Origin: JAQGMV01 sp963828715
GTDB lineage: Bacteria; Pseudomonadota; Gammaproteobacteria; Burkholderiales; SG8-41
Length of the DNA: 64,000 nucleotides
Direction of reading: 5' to 3'
Assembly: GCA_963828715.1 (NCBI GenBank)
Contig: CAWHFX010000019.1
Span: forward strand, 186,001-250,000
Shown: positions 27,378-37,114 of the stretch, one piece after another
How positions within the stretch are numbered: the first letter of the stretch is position 1
How the letters are laid out: each line of letters starts with the position of its first letter
Program-made: the position numbers and the translations under genes
Notes under the pieces: generated by a model
Told to the model about the DNA's origin: nothing
The model's input: only the letters and a program-made list of their open reading frames with translations
Databases searched by the model: none

Positions 27378-27614
27378 TTATTGCGCCCGCTGCCACTCGT
27401 CGGGCGTGAGCGTCCTGATCGAAAGCGCGTGAATTTCTTCGCGCATGCGGTCGCCCAGAGCCGAATACACCATCTGATGCTGGCGCACCCTGGGTTTGCC
27501 GCGGAACAGCTCGCTCACGACGACGGCTTCGAAGTGGTGTCCGTCGCCTGCAACCTCGACGTGCTCGCAGTCGAGGCCCTGCTCGATGTATTGCTTGATG
27601 AGACCTGGATCCAC
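27378..27614 (-). CDS. BolA/IbaG-family protein
   Basis: Small BolA-fold protein, 78 residues, that usually pairs with a monothiol glutaredoxin in iron-sulfur handling. Features are the CEHVEVAGDGHHFEAVVVS strand region (metal-ligand His in GDGHHF) and the helix-turn-helix-like RVRQHQMVYSALGDRM with the invariant RHQ-type motif. It lies 14 bases upstream of murA, the conserved ibaG-murA arrangement. Confidence 0.95.
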   Translation of the reverse strand: MDPGLIKQYIEQGLDCEHVEVAGDGHHFEAVVVSELFRGKPRVRQHQMVYSALGDRMREEIHALSIRTLTPDEWQRAQ

Positions 27615-27619
27615 GGTTT

Positions 27620-28375
27620 TCAGTGGCGCAGTTTGTAACCCGCGCGGATGAGATGAAGGGCCAGCAATGATAAGGCTAAGAAACTAAAGGTCACAATCGT
27701 GAACGAAAGCCACGGCGAAACATCCGCGCGGCCGAAGAAACCGTAGCGGAAACCGTCGATCATGTAAAAGATGGGGTTGGCGTGCGACATGCCCTGCCAG
27801 AAGGGGGGCAGCGAGTAAATGGAGTAGAAAACGCCGGACAGAAAAGTGAGCGGCAGGATGATGAAGTTCTGGACCGCCGAAATCTGGTCGATCTTGTCGG
27901 CGTGAATGCCCGCGATGACGCCCAGCGTGCCCATAACGCCGCTCCCCGCGATGGCATAGGCGAGCGCCCAGGCGGGATGCAGCAGGGGCACGTCCACGAA
28001 CCAGAGCGTGGCCGCGAATACGCCCGTACCCACCAGAACGCCACGCGCCATCGCCGCCAGGAGATACGCGAGAAAAAACTCACGGTGCGAAAGGGGCGCG
28101 AGCAGCACGAACACGATGTTGCCCTGCATCTTCGATTGCATGAGGCTCGACGATGCGTTGGCGAAAGAGTTCTGCAGCACGGCCATCATCGCCAGCCCCG
28201 GTACCAGAAACGCGCTGTATTCGACGCCTGGATACACTTGCACGTGCCCGCGCAGCGTGTGCGCGAAGACGAGCAGATAAAGGAGCGCGGTCAGCACCGG
28301 CGCCAGGACGGTCTGGACGCTCACCTTCCAGAAACGCAGCCATTCCTTGTAGAAGAGCGTATAGAAGCCGGTCAT
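27620..28375 (-). CDS. ABC-2 type permease (YadH-like)
   Basis: Inner-membrane permease of 251 residues with six predicted helices. It begins MTGFYTLFYKEWLRFWKVSV, the YadH-type opening, and includes VPGLAMMAVLQNSFANASSS (the ABC-2 core) and LPLTFLSGVFYSIYSLPPFW. It is paired with the ATPase at 28406. This pair accompanies mla genes in many betaproteobacteria. The substrate is unknown. Confidence 0.93.
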   Translation of the reverse strand: MTGFYTLFYKEWLRFWKVSVQTVLAPVLTALLYLLVFAHTLRGHVQVYPGVEYSAFLVPGLAMMAVLQNSFANASSSLMQSKMQGNIVFVLLAPLSHREFFLAYLLAAMARGVLVGTGVFAATLWFVDVPLLHPAWALAYAIAGSGVMGTLGVIAGIHADKIDQISAVQNFIILPLTFLSGVFYSIYSLPPFWQGMSHANPIFYMIDGFRYGFFGRADVSPWLSFTIVTFSFLALSLLALHLIRAGYKLRH

Positions 28376-28405
28376 CCGTGAGACGCTCCCCTGCTGCGAT
28401 ACACC

Positions 28406-29308
28406 TCAGCTGCCTTGCATGATCTGAACGAACACTTCCTCGAGGTCCGGCTGCATGACTTCCAGCTCGAGCACCTCTATCTGATGAGAGCGCAGTGTCG
28501 CCATCAGGGTTTCAAGCTCGTCATAATGGTCGAGCGCCAGACGATACGCCCCGCCCTCGAGACGCTCCGAGATCCGCGCCACGAGCGCCTCGGGCAGGCG
28601 ATCGGGTGCGATGCGCAGTTCGACATAACATCCCGAGTGGCGGTGCAGGAGATTCTGGGTCGTATCCAGCGCGACGATATGCCCGTGCTTGAGCATCGCG
28701 ATACGCCCGCATAACGTTTCCGCCTCTTCCAGATAATGCGTGGTCAGCACGATCGTATGACCGTCGCGGTTCAGGGCGCGGATGAATCGCCAGAGTGCCT
28801 GCCGCAGTTCGACATCGACGCCGGCAGTCGGCTCGTCGAGCACGATCACGGGCGGCTTATGAACGAGGGCTTGTCCCACCAGTACGCGGCGTTTCATGCC
28901 ACCGGATAGCGCCCGCATGTTGGTGTCGGCTTTGGACGTGAGGTCGAGATGGGCCATCAGTTCTTCGATCCAGCTCTCGTTATCCCGTATTCCGTAATAG
29001 CCTGACTGGATGCGCAGTGCCTCGCGGACCGTGAAGAACGGATCGAACACGAGCTCCTGAGGCACTACGCCCAGAGAGCGGCGCGCCTGCCGGTACTCTT
29101 CGATGACGTCGTGACCCATCACGTGCGCCGCGCCCGACGTCGGACGCGTCAGGCCGGCGATGATGCTGATCAGCGTGGTCTTGCCTGCACCGTTGGGGCC
29201 GAGGAGCCCGAAGAATTCGCCCTGCTCGATGTCCAGGCTCACACCGCCGAGCGCGTCCAGACCGCCGAAGCGCTTGGCGACACGTTCGATCCTGATCGCG
29301 GGCGTCAT
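28406..29308 (-). CDS. ABC transporter ATP-binding protein (YadG-like)
   Basis: ATPase partner of the permease at 27620; 300 residues. Walker A GPNGAGKTTLISII, signature LSGGMKRRVLVGQALV, Walker B VIVLDEPTAGVDVE and H-loop TTHYLEEAE are all present. About 70 C-terminal residues follow the ATPase domain. It is transcribed from the mla side with an 82-base gap after mlaB. Confidence 0.93.
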   Translation of the reverse strand: MTPAIRIERVAKRFGGLDALGGVSLDIEQGEFFGLLGPNGAGKTTLISIIAGLTRPTSGAAHVMGHDVIEEYRQARRSLGVVPQELVFDPFFTVREALRIQSGYYGIRDNESWIEELMAHLDLTSKADTNMRALSGGMKRRVLVGQALVHKPPVIVLDEPTAGVDVELRQALWRFIRALNRDGHTIVLTTHYLEEAETLCGRIAMLKHGHIVALDTTQNLLHRHSGCYVELRIAPDRLPEALVARISERLEGGAYRLALDHYDELETLMATLRSHQIEVLELEVMQPDLEEVFVQIMQGS

Positions 29309-29390
29309 CGCAGAGTGTTCCGGACGTGCTCCAACTTGGGGTTACAGGCAATTGGTCCAATACGCCTCGGCTCGCGTTGGTCAGGCCCGC

Positions 29391-29684
29391 TTACGCCGGG
29401 ACCGAACGCCCGTCGAGCAGGTCGGACACGCCGTAAAGATCAGCTAGAGTCGTGATGTTGGCAGGGATGTTGGTGAACTCGATGCGCCGGCCCGCGGTCT
29501 GCGCCACGCGGCGCCATTCGAGTAACAGACTTACAGCCGAGGAGTCGACTTCGGTGACCGCGGAAAGGTCCACCACCACGTCGGCTACCGGAAAGAGCCG
29601 CGCGCCTTCCCGGGCGATCCCGGTCACATTGCGCATCGTAATCGGCCCCTCCACCTTGCAGCGGCCTTCGTTGCACGTGATCAT
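29391..29684 (-). CDS. mlaB: MlaB-like STAS domain protein
   Basis: Cytosolic STAS-domain regulator of the Mla transporter that binds MlaF; 97 residues. The STAS core is PVADVVVDLSAVTEVDSSAV, with the conserved DSSAVSLLLEWRR helix in which Ser/Thr is needed for MlaF contact. I chose the ATG at 29684, overlapping the mlaC stop by four bases; the longer open frame reads into mlaC. Confidence 0.88.
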   Translation of the reverse strand: MITCNEGRCKVEGPITMRNVTGIAREGARLFPVADVVVDLSAVTEVDSSAVSLLLEWRRVAQTAGRRIEFTNIPANITTLADLYGVSDLLDGRSVPA

Positions 29685-30340
29685 CGATGCGCGCTTTGCT
29701 GCGCGGCAAGCGCCTTGTTCTTGTCGCTCAAGAGGCGGATGAGCCCATCGACGCCATGGCGCTGGATCTCTCCGGCGAACGTGCTGCGATAGTTCTCGAC
29801 GAGGCTCACGCCTTCGATCTTCACGTCGTACACCTTCCAGCCGGAAGGAAGCTTCTCCATCGCGTAATCGACCGCGATCGGCTGCGGTCGCCCGGGCTGC
29901 TTCACCAGGGACTTGACGATCACGTCGGTGTCCCCCGGCGTCATACGCAGTGGCCGATACTCGATCGTCTCGTTCCTGTATTGCCTGTAAGCAGCCGTAT
30001 AAGTGCGAACCAGCAGCGTCTTGAATTCCTCTGTCAGCGACTGCTGCTGTGGCGGCGTGCAATCGCGCCAGTTGCGTCCGACCGCAAGCCGCGTCATGTG
30101 CGCGAAATCGAAATGCGGAAGGACCTTGCTCTCGACGAGCTGCACGACCTTTTCCTGATTGTTCCCGGACTGGAGATCCTTGTCGGCGCGCACGATCGCC
30201 AGCACTTCATCGGTCACGCTGCGGGCAAGCGCGTCCGGCGCGAGGTCTTCCGCTCCCGCAGGCAATGCAGCAACGAAAGAGAAGACGATCGCGAGAACGA
30301 GCCTGCCCAAAACACGAAACGTTTCCATATCACGCGTCAT
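29681..30340 (-). CDS. mlaC: Phospholipid-binding protein MlaC
   Basis: Periplasmic shuttle between the outer-membrane MlaA complex and inner-membrane MlaFEDB; 219 residues. A signal peptide (RVLGRLVLAIVFSFVAALPAGA) leads to the Tol_Tol_Ttg2 domain, with KVLPHFDFAHMTRLAVGRNW and YRQYRNETIEYRPLR as family marks. It is coupled to mlaD and mlaB by four-base overlaps. Confidence 0.95.
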   Translation of the reverse strand: MTRDMETFRVLGRLVLAIVFSFVAALPAGAEDLAPDALARSVTDEVLAIVRADKDLQSGNNQEKVVQLVESKVLPHFDFAHMTRLAVGRNWRDCTPPQQQSLTEEFKTLLVRTYTAAYRQYRNETIEYRPLRMTPGDTDVIVKSLVKQPGRPQPIAVDYAMEKLPSGWKVYDVKIEGVSLVENYRSTFAGEIQRHGVDGLIRLLSDKNKALAAQQSAHR

Positions 30341-30816
30341 TTCTTGGCCGTGTCACCTTCGGCCGCCCTGCTATAGAGGAACTGACTGATGAGCTTCTCG
30401 AGCACGACTGCCGACTGCGTGAGCTTGATCGTGTCTCCGCTTCCGAGCGTTCCCGAATCTCCCCCGGCGTCGAGGCCGATGTATTGCTCTCCCAGCAGGC
30501 CCGAGGTCAGGATCGAGGCAGACGTGTCCTTGGGGAATTTGAAGTCCTTGTCCACCTTCATCTCCACGCGTGCCACGAATCGTTGACTGTCGAAGCCGAT
30601 CGCCGATACACGTCCCACCACCACGCCGGCGCTCTTCACCGGCGCCCGTAGCTTGAGCCCGCCTATGTTCTCGAACTGAGCGTACAGCGGATAGGTATCG
30701 TTCCCCACGCCGATGCTCGCCATGTTGCCGACTTTCATCGCGAGAACGAGCAGCGCGCCGATGCCGGCACAAACGAAGATTCCGACCCACAGATCGAGCG
30801 TCGAGCGTTCCATCAA
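30337..30816 (-). CDS. mlaD: MCE-domain lipid transport protein MlaD
   Basis: Hexameric MCE protein of the inner-membrane complex, 159 residues. One N-terminal helix (LWVGIFVCAGIGALLVLAMK) is followed by one MCE domain (YPLYAQFENIGGLKLRAPVK, SAGVVVGRVSAIGFD) and the loop LTSGLLGEQYIGLDAGGD. Length and layout match MlaD. Confidence 0.96.
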   Translation of the reverse strand: MMERSTLDLWVGIFVCAGIGALLVLAMKVGNMASIGVGNDTYPLYAQFENIGGLKLRAPVKSAGVVVGRVSAIGFDSQRFVARVEMKVDKDFKFPKDTSASILTSGLLGEQYIGLDAGGDSGTLGSGDTIKLTQSAVVLEKLISQFLYSRAAEGDTAKK

Positions 30817-31591
30817 ATTCCCCGAAACATTAAGGAGGTAAGCATGAAGTCGAGTCCGAGTATCGCGAGCGAGGAAGTCACGACCGTGCGCGTGGTCGCG
30901 CCTGAAACGCCTTCCGCGGTCGGCGGCGCATCGTAGCCCTCGAAGAGCGAAATCCAGGTGACCGCGACCCCGAAGACGAAGCTCTTGATGACACCGTTCA
31001 TGATGTCCTGCCGGAAATCCACGGCCGCCTGCATCTGCGACCAGAACGAACCTTCGTCGACGCCGATCAGTACGACGCCGACCAGGTAGCCGCCGAAAAT
31101 CCCCATCGCGCTGAAGAGAGCGGCGAGTAGCGGCATCGAAAGCACGCCGGCCCAGAAACGCGGCGCCACGACGCGGGCAATCGGATCGACCGCCATCATT
31201 TCCATCGCCGCGAGCTGTTCGGTCGCTTTCATGAGACCGATCTCCGCCGTCATCGCCGAGCCCGCGCGGCTCGCAAAGAGGAGCCCGGCCACGACCGGCC
31301 CCAGTTCACGCACGAGCGACAGTGCGACCAGCACGCCGAGCGCCGATTCGGAGCCGTACGTCTGCAGCGTGTGATAGCCCTGAAGCCCGAGCACCATGCC
31401 CACGAACAGGCCCGAGACCAGAATGATGATGAGCGAGAGCACGCCCGCGAAATAGACCTCACGCACGTCAGGCGCAATCGCCGAAAGGCGGTGCCCGAGC
31501 CTGCGAGGACCAGCGCGAAGAAGCGGATCGCATATCCGAGGCGCCAGACGCTATCGATCGCGCGGTGGCCGATTCCGCGGACGTTGATCAT
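30813..31591 (-). CDS. mlaE: Mla permease MlaE (one apparent frameshift)
   Basis: Integral membrane core of the Mla complex. The start at 31591 reads MINVRGIGHRAIDSVWRLGY and the frame breaks after RRLRLT; adding one base near 31465 gives LTVREVYFAG and the rest. Family marks are VSGLFVGMVLGLQGYHTLQT, GPVVAGLLFASRAGSAMTAE (MlaE loop) and the last helix LAILGLDFMLTSLMF. The restored protein has 259 residues. It is coupled to mlaD and follows mlaF. Confidence 0.92.
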
Positions 31592-31607
31592 GCGAATCGG
31601 GCAATCA

Positions 31608-32440
31608 TCAGTGACGGAGCTTGAAATCCGTCGCGAGCTCGCGAGCCGGGTATTGGAACGGGACCGGACCGTCCGGCTCGCCGTACACGAACTGTCGCAC
31701 CAGCGGCTCACGCGCATGCGCGCATCTGATCCGGTGTGCCGTGCGCGACGATGCGGCCGTCCGACAGGTAATACACGTAGTCCACGAGCTCGAGCGCCTC
31801 CTGCGACGTCGTGCGTGACCACGATGGACGTCGCGCCCAGCGCATCGTTCAACTTGCGGATGAGATTGCTGATCGCGCCGAGCGAGATCGGATCGAGACC
31901 GGTGAACGGCTCGTCGTACATGATCAGCATCGGGTCGAGCGCAATCGCGCGAGCGAGCGCGACCCGGCGTGCCATCCCGCCCGAGAGCTCGGAAGGCATG
32001 AGCCGGTGCGCGCCGCGCAGGCCAACCGCATGAAGCTTCATCAGCACGAGATCGCGGATCATTCTTTCCGGAAGCTCGGTGTGCTCACGCATCTGGAAGG
32101 CCACGTTGTCGTAGACCGACAGATCGGTGAAAAGCGCGCCGAACTGAAACAGCATGCCCATGCGGCGGCGCAGATCGTAGACCGCTTGCTGGTCAAACTC
32201 GTTTACGAGCTTCCCGTCGACTCTGACCTGTCCTCGTGTCGCCTTGACTACCCGCGAGATGAGTCGCAGCAGCGTCGTCTTCCCCGATCCGCTCACCCCC
32301 ATGATGGCAACCACCTTACCGCGTGGAATGGCCATATCGATCCCGGTGAGCACGGGTCGACGATCGTAGGAGAAGTCGACGCCTGAAAGCTCGATGAGGC
32401 TATCGCTCGCCATCGAACTTGGCATCGAAAAAGCGCGCAT
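31608..32440 (-). CDS. mlaF: Mla ATPase MlaF (two apparent frameshifts)
   Basis: ATPase of the Mla lipid transporter, 276 residues when repaired. The ATG at 32440 has a strong GGGAGG site five bases upstream, so MRAFSMPSSMASD is likely the true N-terminus. Walker A is GVSGSGKTTLLRLI, signature LSGGMARRVALARA, Walker B LIMYDEPFTGLDP, and the H-loop is VVTHDV with histidine intact. After this the frame breaks near 31803 and again near 31716; removing one base at each restores QEALELVDYVYYLSDGRIV and LVRQFVYGEPDGPVPFQYPA. The stop is at 31608-31610. Confidence 0.92.
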
Positions 32441-32519
32441 TCTAACCTCCCGGGCGGGTTCCTGCCATGTCGGGCACCGGACGCGCCCTTCTGAGCGCCG
32501 CGCAGGTACGGCGATCGGG

Positions 32520-32548
32520 CTGACGTGCGGCTGTGCTTCAGCTATAAA
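32520..32548 (+). promoter_or_regulatory. Promoter next to the start codon of the orphan ABC ATPase
   Basis: CTGACG (32520-32525), a 17-base spacer and TATAAA (32543-32548) lie just upstream of the ATG at 32557. Transcription would start about 7 bases after the -10 box, at or next to the ATG. No Shine-Dalgarno sequence is present, so a leaderless or nearly leaderless mRNA is predicted. Confidence 0.5.
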
Positions 32549-32556
32549 TAAATTCG

Positions 32557-33294
32557 ATGTCTACCGTAATAATCGCCGGCGGCGCCGCGCTGGCATTCAA
32601 AGCCGTCACGAAATGCTTCAGCACGAACCGGGCGCTCGACGGGTTCGATCTGGAAGTGAAACGTGGCGAGCTGTTCGCACTCGTCGGACAGAACGGCGCG
32701 GGCAAGACAACGCTGCTCAAATGTCTGCTCGATTTTTGCGAGCCCGATTCCGGTGATATCGAGATCTTCGGCATTTCGAGCCGCATGACCGCTGCGCGGC
32801 GCGATGTTGCTTTTCTGCCCGAACGCTTCGTGCCCCCATATTACCTCACTGGCCGCGACTTCCTTCGTTATATGGCCGCGCTCCACCGTCGTGCTTACGA
32901 TGAGCAGCGCGTCATCGAAACGTTCGCACAACTGGATCTGGATCCGAGTGCGCTCACCCGCGCTGCACGCAGCTACTCGAAAGGCATGACTCAGAAGCTG
33001 GGGCTCTGCGCGTGTCTGCTCTCGGGAAAGTCGCTGCAGATTCTGGACGAACCCATGAGTGGTCTCGATCCGAAGGCACGTGCCCTGCTCAAGCAGCAGT
33101 TGCGCAAACTGCGCGAGGACGGCCGCACGGTTTTTTTCTCCACCCACGCACTCGCCGACGTGGAGGAGCTTTGCGACCGCATGGCGATTGTCCACCGGGG
33201 ACGCGTTCGTTTCGCCGGGACGCCACGCGAGCTCACGGATCAATATGCGGGCCCGAACGTCGAACAGGCTTTTCTCGCGTGTATCGACGGATAG
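32557..33294 (+). CDS. Orphan ABC transporter ATP-binding protein
   Basis: A 245-residue ATPase. Walker A is GQNGAGKTTLLKCL, signature YSKGMTQKLGLCACL, Walker B LQILDEPMSGLDPKA and H-loop FSTHALADVEEL. The YSKGM signature occurs in ATPases that pair with ABC-2 permeases, such as NosF and bacitracin-type exporters, but no permease gene is adjacent. It lies upstream of the pilus-type operon and divergent from mlaF. A role in either system is not shown. Confidence 0.88.
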   Translation: MSTVIIAGGAALAFKAVTKCFSTNRALDGFDLEVKRGELFALVGQNGAGKTTLLKCLLDFCEPDSGDIEIFGISSRMTAARRDVAFLPERFVPPYYLTGRDFLRYMAALHRRAYDEQRVIETFAQLDLDPSALTRAARSYSKGMTQKLGLCACLLSGKSLQILDEPMSGLDPKARALLKQQLRKLREDGRTVFFSTHALADVEELCDRMAIVHRGRVRFAGTPRELTDQYAGPNVEQAFLACIDG

Positions 33295-33404
33295 GAGGAC
33301 GCTCCCTCCTCGGGTAAGCAGCGCCGGTCTCGTTGCGCGCGTGGCCTGTTGGCGCCCACGGCGCTCACGTCGCTTCTGCCGGCTTCGCGACGCCGGGCGG
33401 CGAT

Positions 33405-33575
33405 GTGACAGATAACACGAAAAATTTGGTCGAGATCATTGAATCAGCGGATACGCGAAGGTATCGTCCGTTCCCTCACGAGCAGTCGGAGTCAATCGAC
33501 TTCGAGGCGCTTCCCGGCAGCACTGGAACCGGCCAGGCGTCACAGGCAGAAGCCACCACGCCTGCTGCCGAATAG
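33405..33575 (+). CDS. Possible small acidic protein upstream of the pilus operon
   Basis: A 56-residue reading frame starting with GTG at 33405 (VTDNTKNLVEIIESADTRRY, then RPFPHEQSESIDFEALPG) and ending in an Ala/Thr-rich tail. Codon use resembles its neighbours and there is no signal peptide or membrane segment. I do not recognise the family. The start is uncertain, as no clear ribosome site is present. It lies 96 bases before the secretin gene. Confidence 0.4.
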   Translation: MTDNTKNLVEIIESADTRRYRPFPHEQSESIDFEALPGSTGTGQASQAEATTPAAE

Positions 33576-33671
33576 AAAGCAGTTCGCAGCCGCAGCACGA
33601 GCGCATCAAGACGCGGGTGTCGGCAAGCGACGCAATAATGATCAAGGTGGCGGGAGAGGGGATTCTCAGCA

Positions 33672-35591
33672 ATGTCTCTAACAAGAGGCGGGGGGGCCCG
33701 TGCAGGCGGGACCGGAACCGCTCGGAAGTACGATTTGCGCTCGTTCGGGGCTCGCACCGTGTTTGCCGGGATTGTGTGCACGGGCTTCGCTGGATGCGAG
33801 CACGTACGCCCTTACGTTCCACCCTCTGAGGGGCACATCGCCCTGCCACAACCGGCGCCGGCGCCAGAACCGGTGATTCCGCCTCCCGCGCGCATCAGCA
33901 ACTTCGTTCCGCCGCCGCAGCCTGCAGTGAAGCCGCAGACTTACAGCGTGGTGGTGAATGAGGTACCGGTCAAGGAGCTGCTCAACGCCCTCGCGCGCGA
34001 CACGAAGCAGAACATCGACATCCATCCACAGCTGCAGGGCCTCGTCAGCCTCAATGCCATCGATGAGACGCTTCCGTCGATACTCGAACGCATCTCCCGT
34101 CAGGTGAACATGCGTTTCCGGCAGGAAGCCAGGACGATCATCGTCACGCCCGACACGCCTTACATGAAGACGTATCGCGTCAACTACGTGAACGTGACGC
34201 GCAACGTGAGCTCGACGGTGAACGTAACCGGAGAGGTCGGAAGTGGCTCGTCGGGGAGTGCGAGCGGCGCGCATGGCGCAAGCGGTGGGGGTGGGAACAG
34301 CCCTGCTACTGGCACGGGCGGATCGAGAACCACCGTGACGAGCACCACCAGCAACGACTTCTGGGAGCAGTTGCGGGACAACATCCGCGCGATCCTGATC
34401 TCGACCGGCAGGATCGCCGCCAGCGCGGACGAGCGTGCGCGCGTCGGCGAGGAAGCACGCGCGGCACGTGAGGAAGCGCTCAAGCGAGCCGAAGCGGTGG
34501 CGCGTGCGGGGCCGGGCGCAGCCGAGCTCATGCGTAACGCCTTTCCCCCGCTCTCGCCCACCGGCACGGTCCTCCCGCAGAGCGACACGGGTACCGATGT
34601 CATCATCAACCCCATCAGCGGGACCATCAGCGTACTCGCCACCGACCGGCAGCAGCAGCTGGTTCAGCAGCATCTCGACAACGTCACAAATGCCGTTCAG
34701 CGCCAGGTCCTGATCGAAGCGACGATCGTGGAGGTACGGCTCGCGGACGCCTATCAGGCGGGCGTGGATCTGCAGAAGCTCGCGACGAACGGCGGATTCG
34801 CCATCGCGTCCCTGATGGGCGCCGGCGCAGGGTTCACCGCGGCTGCGACCGCAGCGGGTGCGGTCACCGGCGGACTCACGATCACGCGTTCACCCGCGAC
34901 GGGTTCGAGCAGCAACATCACGGCCACGATCCGGTTGCTGCAGGAGTTCGGCAACACGCGCGTCCTGTCGAGCCCGAAGGTCATGGCCATCAATAACCAG
35001 ACGGCCCTGCTCAAACACGTCGACAACCTCGTGTATTTCGAAGTGCAGGCCCAGCCCGGCGTCGTCTCGAACGGCGTCGTCGCGCCCACGACCTTTTCGA
35101 CGATCGCGAAGACTGTCTCCGTCGGCGTCGTGCTGGGTGTCACGCCGCAGATCAATGAGGATGGCCGCGTCACGCTTACCGTTCGGCCCACCGTTTCGCG
35201 GCTGCTGGGTCCGGGTAAACAGGATCCGAATCCGAACCTGTGCGGTATCGCGGGGGCCGGTGGTTGCCTCACCAATATCGTGCCCGAGATTCAGATCCGG
35301 GAGCTCGAGTCGGTGCTCCAGGTTGCGAGCGGGCAGACGATCGTGCTGGGCGGACTCATGGAGGACGACGCGACTTTCAACCGCGAGCAGATTCCGGTGG
35401 CCGCAAACGTGCCGGTCGCCGGAGAGCTCTTCCGCTTTCGTAATGAACGCGTTCAGAAGCGGGAGCTGATCATCTTCGTGCGCCCTACCGTGATCACCAA
35501 CCCCTCGATCGAGAGCGACGAGTTGAAGTTCTTCCAGCGCTTCCTGCCTCAGGCCGCGGCAAGCTCGACTGAGGTCCGGAGGCCGCAATGA
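33672..35591 (+). CDS. mshL: MshL-like secretin
   Basis: Outer-membrane secretin ring of a type IV pilus/type II secretion-like machine, 639 residues. An N-terminal segment with a lipobox (TGFAGC) suggests a lipoprotein. A secretin N-domain follows (YSVVVNEVPVKELLNALARD), then a Gly/Ser/Thr-rich insert, and the secretin core (LIEATIVEVRLADAYQAGVD, VLSSPKVMAINNQTALLKHV, VTPQINEDGRVTLTVRPTVS). SGQTIVLGGLMEDDATFN and KRELIIFVRPTVI close the core. It overlaps the next gene by four bases and starts the operon. Confidence 0.93.
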   Translation: MSLTRGGGARAGGTGTARKYDLRSFGARTVFAGIVCTGFAGCEHVRPYVPPSEGHIALPQPAPAPEPVIPPPARISNFVPPPQPAVKPQTYSVVVNEVPVKELLNALARDTKQNIDIHPQLQGLVSLNAIDETLPSILERISRQVNMRFRQEARTIIVTPDTPYMKTYRVNYVNVTRNVSSTVNVTGEVGSGSSGSASGAHGASGGGGNSPATGTGGSRTTVTSTTSNDFWEQLRDNIRAILISTGRIAASADERARVGEEARAAREEALKRAEAVARAGPGAAELMRNAFPPLSPTGTVLPQSDTGTDVIINPISGTISVLATDRQQQLVQQHLDNVTNAVQRQVLIEATIVEVRLADAYQAGVDLQKLATNGGFAIASLMGAGAGFTAAATAAGAVTGGLTITRSPATGSSSNITATIRLLQEFGNTRVLSSPKVMAINNQTALLKHVDNLVYFEVQAQPGVVSNGVVAPTTFSTIAKTVSVGVVLGVTPQINEDGRVTLTVRPTVSRLLGPGKQDPNPNLCGIAGAGGCLTNIVPEIQIRELESVLQVASGQTIVLGGLMEDDATFNREQIPVAANVPVAGELFRFRNERVQKRELIIFVRPTVITNPSIESDELKFFQRFLPQAAASSTEVRRPQ

Positions 35592-37102
35592 ACCTGCTCA
35601 TCAAGGCGCTCGAGCACGCGGTCCGGGAACGTACTTCGAATCCACCTGGACATCGAACGCAGCTCACGCTCGAAGAGACGCCGGCACGAACCGGGAAACC
35701 TTCGCTCGAAGCACCTCCGGCTGCGCAGCGGCAACTGCACATAGAAGAAGACAAATCCGGTACATCCACGCACTCGGCGCAAACACGATCGGCAGAGGTT
35801 CAGGAACGTTCGCGCGTCGCCGAATCAGCGCCGTCGGGACCACGGGCGGGCGGGCGACCGCAGGCATCGCAGCGGCATGCACGAGCAGCCGACGCTGCAA
35901 CGCCGGTGATGCGGCTGGAAGCGGGCGCGGTTCGACGCGCGTTCACATACCTGCGCCTCCATCCGCTCGTCACGGTTGGAGTGCTTGCGGGCACGCTTGG
36001 AATTGCATTCGGCGCTTACGTGTACATGCAGGTGACAGCACCGGGCACACTGGCGCAACACCCTGCACGCGAAGCGCCGCACGCGTTGCCCTTGGCAAAC
36101 CCGGTCGCAGCGACTGAGTCTCGGACGCCGGTGTCCGACGCGGCTACTGCAACCATCAACACCGCTGCTCCTGAGGGCGCTCAGGCAGGCTCGGAGCATT
36201 CCGTCGCAGCGCGCGAGCCGGCGACTGATGTCGGTGCCGCCGCGGTCCACGCCAACACGCCGACACCCAGCCACAACGAAGCAGAAGTCTTTTCGCCCGC
36301 GACGAGAACCGGGCCCGCTGCCCTCATCCCCACTTCGGCAGTCGTTTCGACCAGCCGACATCAGGACGCTGGCGGCACCTCCGGAACGCGCGAGACCGTT
36401 CGGCAGGAGAAGAGCAGCGGCGCGGAGCCGGCAGCAAGCGCCACTCCTGCGGCCCCTCCGAGCGGCATCGTGAGCAGCGGCAGCCGTGAGTCTATCGCAG
36501 TGAGCCCCGGGACCGCCGCGGCGCGGCTGAATCCGCACGTAGTTCAGGGCTACGGCCTCTTGCACGCAGGGCGGCTCGAAGAGGCGCACTCGGTGTACGA
36601 GCACGCGCTGGAAGCCGAGCCGATCAACCTCGACGCCCTGCTCGGCCTCGCCTACATCGCCGCGCTCGAGCATCGCACGGACGATGCGATGAAGACATAT
36701 CTTCGCGTGCTGCAAGTGAGCCCCGGTCACGGCATCGCGCAGGCAGCGCTCATCGGCCTGATCGGTCGTGCGGATCCCATCGCCGCGGAGTCCCGCTTGA
36801 AGCAGCTTCTCTCGCGCGAGCCGTCGGCGTTTCTTCATTTCGTGCTCGGCAACCTGTACGCGGACCAGTCGTCCTGGAGCCAGGCACAGCACGCCTATTT
36901 CCAGGCCCATCACCTCGAGCCCGAGAACGCCGACTACGCCTACAACGTCGCAGTGGGTCTCGATCACCTGCGGCAGCGAAAGCTCGCGCTCGACTTCTAT
37001 CGCCGCGCCGAGCATCTCGCCACTCGCGGAGCCCGTTTCAACTTCAATCCCGTCCATGCACGGGAACGCATCAGCAGCCTTGCTGCGCAAATTCCGGAAT
37101 AG
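35588..37102 (+). CDS. MshN-like TPR protein
   Basis: A 504-residue inner-membrane protein. The cytosolic start MNLLIKALEHAVRERT resembles the conserved LLxKAL opening of pilus TPR proteins. One transmembrane helix (about residues 122-142, HPLVTVGVLAGTLGIAFGAY) is followed by a long Ala/Thr/Ser/Pro-rich periplasmic linker and, from about residue 305, tetratricopeptide repeats (GRLEEAHSVYEHALEAEPIN, WSQAQHAYFQAHHLEPENAD). In MSHA systems MshN occupies this position between the secretin and the ATPase. Function is assembly-related by analogy. Confidence 0.82.
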   Translation: MNLLIKALEHAVRERTSNPPGHRTQLTLEETPARTGKPSLEAPPAAQRQLHIEEDKSGTSTHSAQTRSAEVQERSRVAESAPSGPRAGGRPQASQRHARAADAATPVMRLEAGAVRRAFTYLRLHPLVTVGVLAGTLGIAFGAYVYMQVTAPGTLAQHPAREAPHALPLANPVAATESRTPVSDAATATINTAAPEGAQAGSEHSVAAREPATDVGAAAVHANTPTPSHNEAEVFSPATRTGPAALIPTSAVVSTSRHQDAGGTSGTRETVRQEKSSGAEPAASATPAAPPSGIVSSGSRESIAVSPGTAAARLNPHVVQGYGLLHAGRLEEAHSVYEHALEAEPINLDALLGLAYIAALEHRTDDAMKTYLRVLQVSPGHGIAQAALIGLIGRADPIAAESRLKQLLSREPSAFLHFVLGNLYADQSSWSQAQHAYFQAHHLEPENADYAYNVAVGLDHLRQRKLALDFYRRAEHLATRGARFNFNPVHARERISSLAAQIPE

Positions 37103-37114
37103 ATCCTGAAGATC

